This document shows positions 25,819 to 33,663 of a stretch of DNA of 64,000 nucleotides, piece after piece; positions within the stretch are counted from its first letter, which is position 1, and each line of letters starts with the position of its first letter. The notes beneath the pieces are model-generated. The model did not search any database and was not told the origin of the DNA. It was given only the letters and a program-made list of their open reading frames with translations. Source of the DNA: JACPRL01 sp035573715. GTDB lineage: Bacteria; Acidobacteriota; Terriglobia; Acidiferrales; 2-02-FULL-67-57. The stretch is from assembly GCA_035573715.1 (NCBI GenBank), contig DATLZZ010000010.1, forward strand, positions 1-64,000. Reading direction: 5' to 3'. A program made the position numbers and the translations under genes.

Positions 25819-26588
25819 GCGGGGCAGGGCACATTGAGGTCGAGCGCGAGGGCGCGGTCGCTCGGGTGTGGCTGAACCGCCCGCCGCTCAACGTCCTTGA
25901 CATCGCCACTCTCGAAGAGCTGGGCGCGGCGCTGGACTCGTTGCCCGGCCCGCCGCACCTGTGCTTCCTGGTTTTCCAGGGCCGCGGCGAGCGCGGCTTC
26001 AGCGCCGGCGTCGAGGTTCGCGATCACACGCCCGACCGCGTCGGCCAGATGCTCTCCACCTTTCACGCTGTCTTCCGCAAGCTCTGGGCCTCAGACTGGA
26101 TTACCGTCGCGGCCGTGCACGGGAATTGTTTGGGCGGCGGCATGGAGCTGGCCACCTTCTGTGATTTCCTGATTGCCACCCACACCGCGCGGTTCGGCCA
26201 GCCGGAAATCCGGCTGGGCTGCTTCCCGCCGGTCGCCGCGGTCACGCTGCCGGCGCTCATCGGGCCGCGCCGGGCGCTCGAGCTGATTCTCACCGGCCCC
26301 ACGCTCACGGCTGCCGACGCGCAGGCCCTTGGCTTGGCGACGCAAGTAGTTGGCGAGAACGAATTGGATTCCGCAGTGACGAAGCTGATTGAAGAGTTGC
26401 AGGCCTTGAGCCCGGCGGTCCTGGCGTTGGCGCGCAAGGCCGTGCTGCGCGCCAGCGGGCTGGATTTCGAGCCCGCGCTGGCAGAGATGGAAGACCTCTA
26501 TCTCGGCACCTTGATGAAGACCCGCGATGCGATGGAAGGCATCCGCGCCTTCATCGAGAAGCGCCAGCCGGTCTGGGCCGGTCGGTAG
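25815..26588 (+). CDS. Crotonase similar to cyclohexa-1,5-dienecarbonyl-CoA hydratase
   Basis: 257 residues. The N-terminal RPPLNVLDIATLEEL and the central GFSAGVEVRDHTPDRVGQML resemble the Dch/BamR branch of crotonases, which hydrate cyclohexadiene-carbonyl-CoA in anaerobic benzoate degradation. Both catalytic glutamates are present (GGGMELATFCD and GQPEIRLGCFPP); the usual GAGGTQ loop is replaced by PPVAAVTLP, another feature of that branch. Tight coupling to the di-iron oxygenase suggests that it acts on the epoxide or oxepin product, in the role of BoxC or PaaG. That role is inferred. Confidence 0.78.
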   Translation: MSGAGHIEVEREGAVARVWLNRPPLNVLDIATLEELGAALDSLPGPPHLCFLVFQGRGERGFSAGVEVRDHTPDRVGQMLSTFHAVFRKLWASDWITVAAVHGNCLGGGMELATFCDFLIATHTARFGQPEIRLGCFPPVAAVTLPALIGPRRALELILTGPTLTAADAQALGLATQVVGENELDSAVTKLIEELQALSPAVLALARKAVLRASGLDFEPALAEMEDLYLGTLMKTRDAMEGIRAFIEKRQPVWAGR

Positions 26589-26594
26589 GAAGGT

Positions 26595-26683
26595 TGTCAT
26601 GCTGAGCGAAGCCAAGCATCTCAGTTGCGAGTTAGAGCAGCGCTGAGATTCTTCGCCCCGATGAATCGGGGCTCAGAATGACA
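26595..26683 (+). repeat. Interspersed inverted-repeat element inside the aromatic operon
   Basis: 89 bp. Imperfect terminal arms TGTCATGCTGAGCGAAG and CTCAGAATGACA flank inner arms ATCTCAG/CTGAGAT and a perfect hairpin CCCCGAT-GA-ATCGGGG at 26656-26671. The same inner hairpin, flanked by CTTCG, recurs at 60387. No transposase is encoded. It occupies nearly all of the 117-bp gap before the reductase genes, and could fold in the mRNA and separate two expression segments. Confidence 0.65.
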
Positions 26684-26705
26684 GTTCGGGTGCGAAGCTT
26701 CTAGC

Positions 26706-27209
26706 ATGACCAAAGAATCAATCCAGTTGAAGGTCAATGGGCAGCGGTACGACGTCGCGGTGCCGCCGAATAAGCTGCTGCTCGACCTCCTGCGCGAAGA
26801 CTTGCGCCTGACGGGTTCCAAGCGCGGTTGCGACGACTCAAGCTGCGGCTGCTGCACGGTGCTGGTGGACGGCGTACCGCAGCTTTCCTGCGTGATGCTG
26901 GCCGCCTCCTACCAGGACGTCGAAATCACAACCATTGAGGGAGTGGCGCGCAACGGGGAACTGACGCCGCTGCAGGAAGGCTTCTGCGTCGAGGGCGGCG
27001 CGCAGTGCGGCTTCTGCACGCCGGGCATCATCCTGGTGGCCAAGGCGCTGTTGGAACGCAACCCCAACCCGACGCGCGAGGAAATGGCGGCGGCGCTCTC
27101 TGGCAATCTCTGTCGCTGCACGGGCTACGAGCAGATTTATCTTTCCATCGAGCACGCCATCAAGAAGCTGCAGACGGCGCCGCTCGAGGCCGTCCCCGGA
27201 GACGACTGA
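26706..27209 (+). CDS. hcrC: 4-hydroxybenzoyl-CoA reductase-like, [2Fe-2S] small (gamma) subunit
   Basis: 167 residues of the xanthine-oxidase-family iron-sulfur subunit. The plant-ferredoxin-type cluster uses Cys42, Cys47, Cys50 and Cys62 (GCDDSSCGCC motif), the second, helical cluster Cys101, Cys104, Cys136 and Cys138 (CGFC and CRC). It passes electrons between the FAD and the molybdenum centre. Its TGA shares one base with the ATG of the large subunit. Assignment to the hydroxybenzoyl-CoA reductase branch rests on the neighbouring subunits. Confidence 0.9.
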   Translation: MTKESIQLKVNGQRYDVAVPPNKLLLDLLREDLRLTGSKRGCDDSSCGCCTVLVDGVPQLSCVMLAASYQDVEITTIEGVARNGELTPLQEGFCVEGGAQCGFCTPGIILVAKALLERNPNPTREEMAAALSGNLCRCTGYEQIYLSIEHAIKKLQTAPLEAVPGDD

Positions 27210-29518
27210 TGGCTGAGTTCTCCGTCATCGGCAAGCGCCTGCCCATGGTGGACGCGCCGGAGAAAGTGACCGGCGCGGGCCTCTACACTGACGACCTGGC
27301 GCTGCCGGGAATGCTGGTCGGGAAAATTCTCCACAGCCCGCACCCGCACGCGCGCATCCGGCGCATCGACACCAGCAAGGCCGAGGCGTTGCCGGGCGTG
27401 CGCGCCGTCGTTACGGGCCGCGAGTTTCCCAACAAGTACGGCATCCTGCCCATCGGGCACGACGAGACTGCCTTTGCGGTCGACAAGGTGCGCTACATCG
27501 GCGACAACGTCGCCGGCGTGGCGGCCGAGAGCGAAGAAGCGGCGCGGCAGGCGCTCGCGCTCATCGAGGTCGACTACGAGATTCTTCCCGCCTGGTTCGA
27601 CGCCGAGGAGACCATGAAGGCGGAGTCCAACTGGATTCACGACGAAAAGCCGCACAACATCGAGAAGGAATACCACCACAACTTCGGCGACGTGGAGGCG
27701 GCCCTGGCCGCGGCCGACGTGGTGCGCAGCGAGCGCTTCGTTTGCCCGGAAGTTACCCACGCCGCGATGGAGCCGCACTCTACGCTGGCCACCTATGAGG
27801 GCGGCCGCGTCACTGTCTGGTCGTCGACGCAGGTGCCGTACTACCTGCACCGGACGCTGTCGAACGTGCTCGCCATGCCCATGGAGCAGATTCGCGTCAT
27901 CAAGCCGCTCATCGGCGGCGGCTTCGGCGGCAAGAGCGAAGTCTGCCCGCTGGAGGTGCAGGCGGCGTGCCTGGCGCGCAAGGCGGGCGCGCCGGTCAAG
28001 ATCACCTACACGCGCGAGGAAGTGTTCTACGCGCACCGCGGGCGGCCGCAGCAGATTGTCGAGCTGACCATGGGCGCCACCCGCGACGGGCGCATCACCG
28101 CGGTCAAGGCGCGCATCGTGCAGGACGGCGGGGCCTTCTGCGGGTACGGGCCCGTGACGATTCTCTACTCCGGCGCGCTGCTGGGCGCGATGTACGACAT
28201 CCCCAACCTGCAGTTCGACGGCTACCGCGTGCTGACCAACAAGCCCGCCTGCGGAGCGATGCGCGGCCACGGCACGGTCAACACGCGCTTTGCTTTCGAG
28301 TCGCTGCTCGACATGGTGGCCGAGGAACTGAAGATTGATCCGGTAGAGATTCGTCGGCGGAATCTGCTGAAGCCGCCGTGCCTCACCGTCAACCAGTTGC
28401 GCGTCACCAGCTACGGCTATCCGGAGTGCATCGAGAAAGTCGCGGCCAGGGCGCGCTGGACGGAGAAGAAGGGCAAGCTCCCCTTCGGCAGGGGCATGGG
28501 GTTTGCCGGGAGCCACTACGTCAGCGGCGCCGCCAACGCCATCAACCGCTCCGAGATGCCGCACACCACGATCAACCTGAGGGCGGAAGCGGACGGTACG
28601 GTCACGCTGTTCACCGGTGCGTCAGAGATTGGCCAGGGCTCGGACACGATTCAAGTCCAGCTTGTGGCGGAAGAGTTGGGCATTGACCTCGAGCGCGTCA
28701 AGCTGGTCGCAGCCGACACCGACCGCACACCCATCGACCTCGGCAGCTACTCCAGCCGCGTCACCTTCATGGCGGGAAATGCTTGTCTGGAAGCGGCGCG
28801 GAATCTCAAGAAGAAGATGTGCGAGGCGTTGGCGAAGCGCTGGGGCGTTCCGGTCGAAGAGCTGGAATCGCGTCGCGGGCGCTTCTATCACCGCAATGGA
28901 ACCGGAAAGTCAATGAGCTTTGAGGAAGCCGCCGCAGTGTCCATCGAGGAGTTCGGCGCGCTGGAAGCCACGGGCGCGTACTCGCCGCCGAAGGAAGCGC
29001 AAGGTGGCAAGTTCAAGGGCGCGGGCGTGGGTCCATCACCATCCTACAGTTACAGCGCTCAGGCGGTCGAAGTAACCGTCGATCCGGAGACCGGCCAGGT
29101 GAAAGTTGATCGCATCACGGTGGCGCACGACTGCGGCCGCGCGCTCAATCCCATCACCGTCGAAGGCCAGGTCATCGGCTCCGTCTGGATGGGCCTCGGT
29201 CAGGCGGTGCAGGAAGAGATGCTCTACAACCAGGGCCGCATCATGAACCCGTCGATGCTGGAATACAAAGTGCCTTCGACGCTGGAGTCGCCGCCGGTGG
29301 ATTGCCTGATTGTCGAGAGCATCGATCCCGAAGGGCCGCTAGGCGCCAAGGAAGCCGGCGAAGGTTCGCTGGCAGCGACGATTCCGGCGCTGGCCAACGC
29401 GGTCTATGACGCCGTCGGCGTGCGCATCACCTCGCTGCCCATCACGCCGGAGAAAATCCTGCGCGCCCTGCGCGAGAAAGAGAAGAAGAAGGCCGCGGGC
29501 AACGGAGGCGCGCCATGA
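27209..29518 (+). CDS. hcrA: 4-hydroxybenzoyl-CoA reductase-like, molybdenum large (alpha) subunit
   Basis: 769 residues from ATG 27209; a longer open frame upstream overlaps hcrC and is not used. Cofactor motifs include IGGGFGGKSE, the segment ACGAMRGHGTVNTRFA (characteristic of HcrA, where xanthine dehydrogenases have a different arginine loop), ASEIGQGSDT and, at the active site, AKEAGEGSLAA. The enzyme family binds molybdopterin cytosine dinucleotide. In Thauera the enzyme removes the para-hydroxyl of 4-hydroxybenzoyl-CoA to make benzoyl-CoA using ferredoxin. A related hydroxylating or reducing activity on another CoA ester is possible. Confidence 0.85.
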   Translation: MAEFSVIGKRLPMVDAPEKVTGAGLYTDDLALPGMLVGKILHSPHPHARIRRIDTSKAEALPGVRAVVTGREFPNKYGILPIGHDETAFAVDKVRYIGDNVAGVAAESEEAARQALALIEVDYEILPAWFDAEETMKAESNWIHDEKPHNIEKEYHHNFGDVEAALAAADVVRSERFVCPEVTHAAMEPHSTLATYEGGRVTVWSSTQVPYYLHRTLSNVLAMPMEQIRVIKPLIGGGFGGKSEVCPLEVQAACLARKAGAPVKITYTREEVFYAHRGRPQQIVELTMGATRDGRITAVKARIVQDGGAFCGYGPVTILYSGALLGAMYDIPNLQFDGYRVLTNKPACGAMRGHGTVNTRFAFESLLDMVAEELKIDPVEIRRRNLLKPPCLTVNQLRVTSYGYPECIEKVAARARWTEKKGKLPFGRGMGFAGSHYVSGAANAINRSEMPHTTINLRAEADGTVTLFTGASEIGQGSDTIQVQLVAEELGIDLERVKLVAADTDRTPIDLGSYSSRVTFMAGNACLEAARNLKKKMCEALAKRWGVPVEELESRRGRFYHRNGTGKSMSFEEAAAVSIEEFGALEATGAYSPPKEAQGGKFKGAGVGPSPSYSYSAQAVEVTVDPETGQVKVDRITVAHDCGRALNPITVEGQVIGSVWMGLGQAVQEEMLYNQGRIMNPSMLEYKVPSTLESPPVDCLIVESIDPEGPLGAKEAGEGSLAATIPALANAVYDAVGVRITSLPITPEKILRALREKEKKKAAGNGGAP

Positions 29519-30513
29519 GCCTGCCGCCGTTTGCCTTGCTGCGCCCGCGCGCGCTCGAAGAGGCGCTCGGTCATCTCGCGCAACATGGCTCCGAGGCGAT
29601 GATTATCGCCGGCGGCACCGATGTTGTTCCCAACCTGCGCGCCGGCTTGTTTGCGCCCCGGGCGCTGGTAGACATCAAAGGGCTGACTGACCTCAAAGGA
29701 ATCAGCTTCGATGCCGAGAGCGGCCTGCGCATCGGCGCGCTGACGACGCTGACTGAGATTGCGGAATCGCCGATCGTGCGAGAGCACTATTCGGTGCTCG
29801 CGGAGGCTGCGGCTACCGTAGCCAGCCCGGTGCTGCGCAATATGGGGACGCTGGGCGGCAACCTGTGCCTGGAGACCCGCTGCCTCTGGTACAACCAGTC
29901 CTACACTTGGCGCAGTTCATGCGGGTTCTGCCTGAAGAAAGACGGCGACGTCTGCCACGTAGCGCCGGGCGGGCAGCGCTGCTGGGCGGTGTGGTCGTCG
30001 GACACCGCGCCGGCGCTGCTGACGCTCGAGGCGGAGCTCGGCATCGCCAGCCCGCGCGGCGCGCGCTGGCTGCCGCTCGACCAGTTCTACAAGAACGACG
30101 GCATGGACCGCATGCGGTTGGCGAAAGACGAAATCGTCACCGGCGTGCGCGTGCCGGCGCGCACCGCCGGCCTGCGCGGCAGCTACTCGAAGCTGCGCGT
30201 GCGGAACGCAATTGACTATCCGCTGGCCGGACTCGCGGTAGCGATGAAGCTCGAGGACGGTGTCTGCCGCTCCGCGTGCGTGGCGTTGACCGGCGTAAAT
30301 CCGGCGCCACTACTGGTGCGCGACGTTCCGAAGGCGCTTGAAGGACAGCGGTATTCAGCGGAACGCGTCGAGGAAGCCGCCCAGGCTGTCATCCGCACGG
30401 GCAAGCCGCTCAAGACCAGCGTGTCGACGCCGGAGTATCGCCGCGACATCCTGCGGGTGTTTGCGCGCCGCGCGCTGACGCGGCTGTGGGCTAACGGCAG
30501 CGGGAAGCACTGA
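29515..30513 (+). CDS. hcrB: 4-hydroxybenzoyl-CoA reductase-like, FAD (beta) subunit with extra [4Fe-4S] insertion
   Basis: 332 residues. FAD-binding motifs are IIAGGTDVVPNL and the pair NMGTLGGNLC. Directly after comes an insertion of about 40 residues containing Cys123, Cys139, Cys147 and Cys156 (spacing 16-8-9), within segments TRCLWYNQ, GFCLKK, DVCHVAP and QRCWAV. As I recall, this matches the four cluster ligands of Thauera HcrB, a feature that separates hydroxybenzoyl-CoA reductases from ordinary xanthine dehydrogenases. Its ATG overlaps the hcrA stop by 4 bp. The three subunits therefore form one translational unit. Confidence 0.88.
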   Translation: MSLPPFALLRPRALEEALGHLAQHGSEAMIIAGGTDVVPNLRAGLFAPRALVDIKGLTDLKGISFDAESGLRIGALTTLTEIAESPIVREHYSVLAEAAATVASPVLRNMGTLGGNLCLETRCLWYNQSYTWRSSCGFCLKKDGDVCHVAPGGQRCWAVWSSDTAPALLTLEAELGIASPRGARWLPLDQFYKNDGMDRMRLAKDEIVTGVRVPARTAGLRGSYSKLRVRNAIDYPLAGLAVAMKLEDGVCRSACVALTGVNPAPLLVRDVPKALEGQRYSAERVEEAAQAVIRTGKPLKTSVSTPEYRRDILRVFARRALTRLWANGSGKH

Positions 30514-30523
30514 CGGCCGTCGG

Positions 30524-30577
30524 CGGCTAAAGCCGTGAAATACATTCTGGCACTTCCGGCACGGCCGAAGCCGTGCC
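30524..30577 (-). repeat. Double-hairpin palindromic repeat (copy 2)
   Basis: Read on the minus strand it has the order of copy 1: hairpin GGCACGGC-TTCG-GCCGTGCC (30577-30558), a 22-bp spacer, then CGGCT-TT-AGCCG (30535-30524). It fills the 70-bp gap between hcrB and the amidohydrolase gene in the middle of the operon. Confidence 0.65.
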
Positions 30578-30583
30578 CTGACG

Positions 30584-31435
30584 ATGACAAGGGCCATTGA
30601 CATCCACGTGCACGTGCAGCCGCTGGAGATGATGAAGCCCGAAGCCCGGGCGCTGATGCGCGCTCGCCCGCAGGAGCTGGAAGCGGTGATGGATCTGGCG
30701 GCCGACCCGCGGCGCTTCGTGGCCTTGATGGACAAGGAAGGCATCGAGCGCGCCGGCATCATCAACTACGTGGCGCCGCGGGTGATGGGCTTCACCGAAG
30801 AGGTGAACCCGTGGGCGGCCAATTATACGCGCGAGTTCCGCGACCGGCTCATCCCCTTCGGCGGGATCGACCCGACAACGGTAAAGGACGCGGCAGCGAC
30901 CCTGGGCCGCATCCTGACTGAATGGAAGCTGCCGGCGTTGAAACTCCATCCGCCGCACCAGCTCTTTTATCCCAACCAGTACCGCAACGGTTTGAAGCCG
31001 CTCGAGACCATTTACCGGATGGCGGAGCAAGCGCGGCTGCCGGTGATGATTCATACGGGCACGTCCATCTTTCCCGGCGCCCGCAATGTCTACGCCGATC
31101 CCATCTTCACCGACGACATCGGCGTGGACTTTCCCAACCTGCCGGTGATTCTGGCGCACGGCGGCCGGCCGCTGTGGACGGAGTCGGCGGCGTTCGTGGT
31201 GCGCCGGCACCGCAACTTCTGGATGGACATTTCCGGCATCCCACCGCAGAACCTGCTGAAGTATTTTCCGCGGCTCGAGCAACTGGCCGACAAAGTTCTG
31301 TGGGGCTCAGACTGGCCGGGGCCGGGCGTGCCGGGCATGGGTACGAACCTGGCGAAGTTTCTGGAGGTGCCGCTGAGCGCGGAAGCGAAGCAGAAGATTC
31401 TGTTCGACAATGCAATGCGGTTGTTCCCGCGCTGA
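30584..31435 (+). CDS. Amidohydrolase-2 family protein (metal-dependent hydrolase or decarboxylase)
   Basis: 283 residues, TIM-barrel family that includes gamma-resorcylate and ACMS decarboxylases. Metal-site motifs are DIHVHV near the start, LKLHPPH (about 119-125), MIHTGTS, LAHGG and GSDWPGPG (about 243-250). In aromatic clusters such enzymes decarboxylate or hydrolyse ring-derived acids, which fits this operon, but the substrate is unknown. It begins after the palindromic repeat and is followed 9 bp later by the dehydrogenase gene. Confidence 0.85.
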   Translation: MTRAIDIHVHVQPLEMMKPEARALMRARPQELEAVMDLAADPRRFVALMDKEGIERAGIINYVAPRVMGFTEEVNPWAANYTREFRDRLIPFGGIDPTTVKDAAATLGRILTEWKLPALKLHPPHQLFYPNQYRNGLKPLETIYRMAEQARLPVMIHTGTSIFPGARNVYADPIFTDDIGVDFPNLPVILAHGGRPLWTESAAFVVRRHRNFWMDISGIPPQNLLKYFPRLEQLADKVLWGSDWPGPGVPGMGTNLAKFLEVPLSAEAKQKILFDNAMRLFPR

Positions 31436-31444
31436 GGAGTCAGG

Positions 31445-32296
31445 ATGGAAGTCAAGACAGTCGCCGTGGTGGGCGCCGGCACGATGGGCCGCGGCATCGC
31501 GTATGCCGCGCTCGCCGGCGGCTTCCGCGCCCTGCTCACGGATGTGAGCGAAGCAATCCTGGCCAAGGCGCAGGGCTACATCCGCGAGACGTTGCAGGGC
31601 GCGAAGGAGCGCGGCCAGTGGAGCGGGGACGTAGAGGCCACCGTGGCGGCGCTGACGCTTACCCCGCGGCTGGAAGAGGCCGGCGCAGCCGACCTGGTGA
31701 TTGAGGCGGTGCCGGAAGACATCAAGCTCAAGATCGATATCTTTACTCGGCTGGACAAGGTCGCGCGGCCGGAAACCATTCTGGCCAGCAACACGTCCTC
31801 GCTGAGTCTCTCCGAAATGAGCGCGGTGTTGCGTCGACCCGAACGTTTTGTCGGGATGCACTTCTTCAACCCGGTGCCGAAGATGAAACTCATCGAGCTG
31901 GTGCACACGAGCGACACCTCCGAAGAGACGCTGCGCACAGCCGAAGCGGTGGCGCGGCAGATGGGCAAGGAAACGGTGCGGGTGAAGGACTCGCCCGGCT
32001 TTGCCACCAGCCGCATCAACGCGCTCATCGGCAACGAAGCCTTCCGCATGCTGGAGGAAGGCGTTGCCAGCGCGGAAGACATCGACAAGGCGGTGAAGCT
32101 GGGCTTGAATCATCCCATGGGACCGTTCGAGATGGTGGATTTGGTGGGGCTGGACGTGCGGCTGGCAATCCTCGAGTATCTGCATCAGACGCTGGGCGAG
32201 CGGTTCAGACCTTCGCGGTTGCAGAGAGAACTGGTTGCTCAGGGACGGCTGGGGCGCAAGGTTGGGCGCGGCGTCTACGAGTACGAGAAGAAATAG
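31445..32296 (+). CDS. 3-hydroxyacyl-CoA dehydrogenase
   Basis: 283 residues of the 3-hydroxybutyryl-CoA dehydrogenase type (PaaH/Hbd). NAD-binding motif VGAGTMGRGIAYAA (residues 9-22); NTSSLSLSEM; catalytic His in HFFNPVPKMKLIEL; the C-terminal domain begins at DSPGFATSRINALIGNEA. It oxidises the hydroxyl formed by the enoyl-CoA hydratase to the 3-oxoacyl-CoA. A GAGGAGTCAGG site precedes the ATG. No thiolase follows in the window. Confidence 0.93.
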   Translation: MEVKTVAVVGAGTMGRGIAYAALAGGFRALLTDVSEAILAKAQGYIRETLQGAKERGQWSGDVEATVAALTLTPRLEEAGAADLVIEAVPEDIKLKIDIFTRLDKVARPETILASNTSSLSLSEMSAVLRRPERFVGMHFFNPVPKMKLIELVHTSDTSEETLRTAEAVARQMGKETVRVKDSPGFATSRINALIGNEAFRMLEEGVASAEDIDKAVKLGLNHPMGPFEMVDLVGLDVRLAILEYLHQTLGERFRPSRLQRELVAQGRLGRKVGRGVYEYEKK

Positions 32297-32304
32297 GAGC
32301 GACG

Positions 32305-33084
32305 ATGGGGACCTACAACACCATTCTGCTGGAAGTCGGCGGCGGCAGGGCCACGCTGACGGTAAACCGGCCTGAAGTACGCAATGCGCTGGGGAAAGAA
32401 ACAGTCGAGGAGATTCACGCTGCGCTACGCGCGCTGGCCGCGCGCGACGACGTGCGCGTGCTCATCCTGACCGGCGCCGGCGACAAGGCCTTCGTCAGCG
32501 GCGCTGACATCCGCGAAATCCGCCAGCGCGGCAAGCGCGAGGCGCTTGAGGCCATCAACCAGGAGCTGTTCACCGCGGTGGAGAACTTTCCCTGGCCCGT
32601 CATCGCTGCGGTCAACGGCTACGCTCTGGGAGGCGGGTTCGAGTTGGCGTTGGCTTGCGACCTGCGCGTCGCCGCCGAGGAGGCGAAGTTTGGTTTCCCC
32701 GAGACCGGCCTCGGCATCATGCCCGCCGCCGGCGGCACGCAGCGGCTGCCGCGCCACATCGGCTGGGGCAAGGCGAAGGAGTACATTTTCACCGGCGAGA
32801 TGATTGACGCGCGCACCGCGGAAAGGCTTGGCCTAGTGACCGCTGTCGTGCCGCGCAGTGAACTGATGGCGGCGACGCGGGCGCTGGCGGAGAAGATTCT
32901 GGCGCGGGGGCCGCTGGCGATTCGGCTGGCGAAACTGTCTCTGAACGTGGCGGCGCGCGCCGGTCTCGACGCCGGCCTTCAAGTGGAGCGCCTGGCGCAG
33001 ACGATTCTTTTTGAATCGAAGGATAAGCTCGAAGGCACGACGGCGTTCCTGGAGAAGCGCAAGCCGCAGTTCAAGGGCGAGTAG
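32305..33084 (+). CDS. Enoyl-CoA hydratase
   Basis: 259 residues. Canonical crotonase: AFVSGADIREI oxyanion loop, GGGFELALACD and GFPETGLGIMPAAGGTQRLP with both catalytic glutamates. It follows the dehydrogenase by 8 bp, so the pair supplies two successive beta-oxidation steps. This is the third crotonase of the operon, each from a different branch, which suggests a pathway with several hydration or isomerisation steps. Confidence 0.93.
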   Translation: MGTYNTILLEVGGGRATLTVNRPEVRNALGKETVEEIHAALRALAARDDVRVLILTGAGDKAFVSGADIREIRQRGKREALEAINQELFTAVENFPWPVIAAVNGYALGGGFELALACDLRVAAEEAKFGFPETGLGIMPAAGGTQRLPRHIGWGKAKEYIFTGEMIDARTAERLGLVTAVVPRSELMAATRALAEKILARGPLAIRLAKLSLNVAARAGLDAGLQVERLAQTILFESKDKLEGTTAFLEKRKPQFKGE

Positions 33085-33086
33085 CC

Positions 33087-33632
33087 GTGGCGGGAATCGG
33101 AGACAAGATTGTCATTCAGCAGGGCGACCTGACGGAGATGGACGTGGACGCCATCGTCAATGCCGCCAACAACGACCTGCAACTGGGCGGTGGCGTGGCG
33201 GGCGCCATCCGGCGCAAGGGCGGTCCGGCGATCCAGGAAGAGTGCGACCGCATCGGCTCGATTCCCATCGGCGAGGCGGTCATCACCCGCGGCGGCAACC
33301 TGAAGGCGCGCTACGTGATTCACGCCGCCAGCATGCAGCTCGGCGGGCGGACCACCGCGGAGTCGCTGCGCGCTTCGACGCGCAACTCGCTGGCGCGCGC
33401 CGCCGAAAAGGGACTGAAGACGATTGCCTTTCCCGCCGTCGGCACCGGCATCGCCGGCTTCCCCTTGCGCGACTGCGCCGAAATCATGCTCCACGAAGTG
33501 GAGGCACACCTCAAGGGGAAAACTTCGTTGGAGAAAGTGTACTTCGTCCTCTTCGACGCTGCGGCCCTGGAAACCTTTCGGCAAGTCTGGGCCGAACGGC
33601 GGAAACGGGCAGCCGCGCGGCCAGGGGTGTAG
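33087..33632 (+). CDS. Macrodomain protein (O-acetyl-ADP-ribose deacetylase-like)
   Basis: 181 residues, GTG start 2 bp after the enoyl-CoA hydratase stop. Macrodomain signatures: GDLTEMDVDAIVNAANNDLQ, LGGGVAGAIRRKGG, and the phosphate loop FPAVGTGIAGFPL. The family hydrolyses O-acetyl-ADP-ribose or removes ADP-ribose from proteins. The loop DxL of the MacroD class is not obvious. It is the last gene of the aromatic operon by position and may be tied to deacylation or NAD metabolism; no direct evidence links it to the pathway. Confidence 0.9.
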   Translation: MAGIGDKIVIQQGDLTEMDVDAIVNAANNDLQLGGGVAGAIRRKGGPAIQEECDRIGSIPIGEAVITRGGNLKARYVIHAASMQLGGRTTAESLRASTRNSLARAAEKGLKTIAFPAVGTGIAGFPLRDCAEIMLHEVEAHLKGKTSLEKVYFVLFDAAALETFRQVWAERRKRAAARPGV

Positions 33633-33663
33633 AAAAAATCCCCATGCCAGAATCCGAGGATTT

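Noticed and set aside
26706..30513. Xanthine dehydrogenase or carbon monoxide dehydrogenase
   Set aside because: The FAD subunit contains the extra four-cysteine insertion and the large subunit has the ACGAMRGHG segment of Hcr; the CO-dehydrogenase active-site cysteine loop was not seen.
21933..33632. A classic anaerobic benzoyl-CoA (bcr or bam) cluster
   Set aside because: No ATP-dependent benzoyl-CoA reductase or BamB-type subunit is present. An O2-dependent di-iron enzyme is encoded instead.
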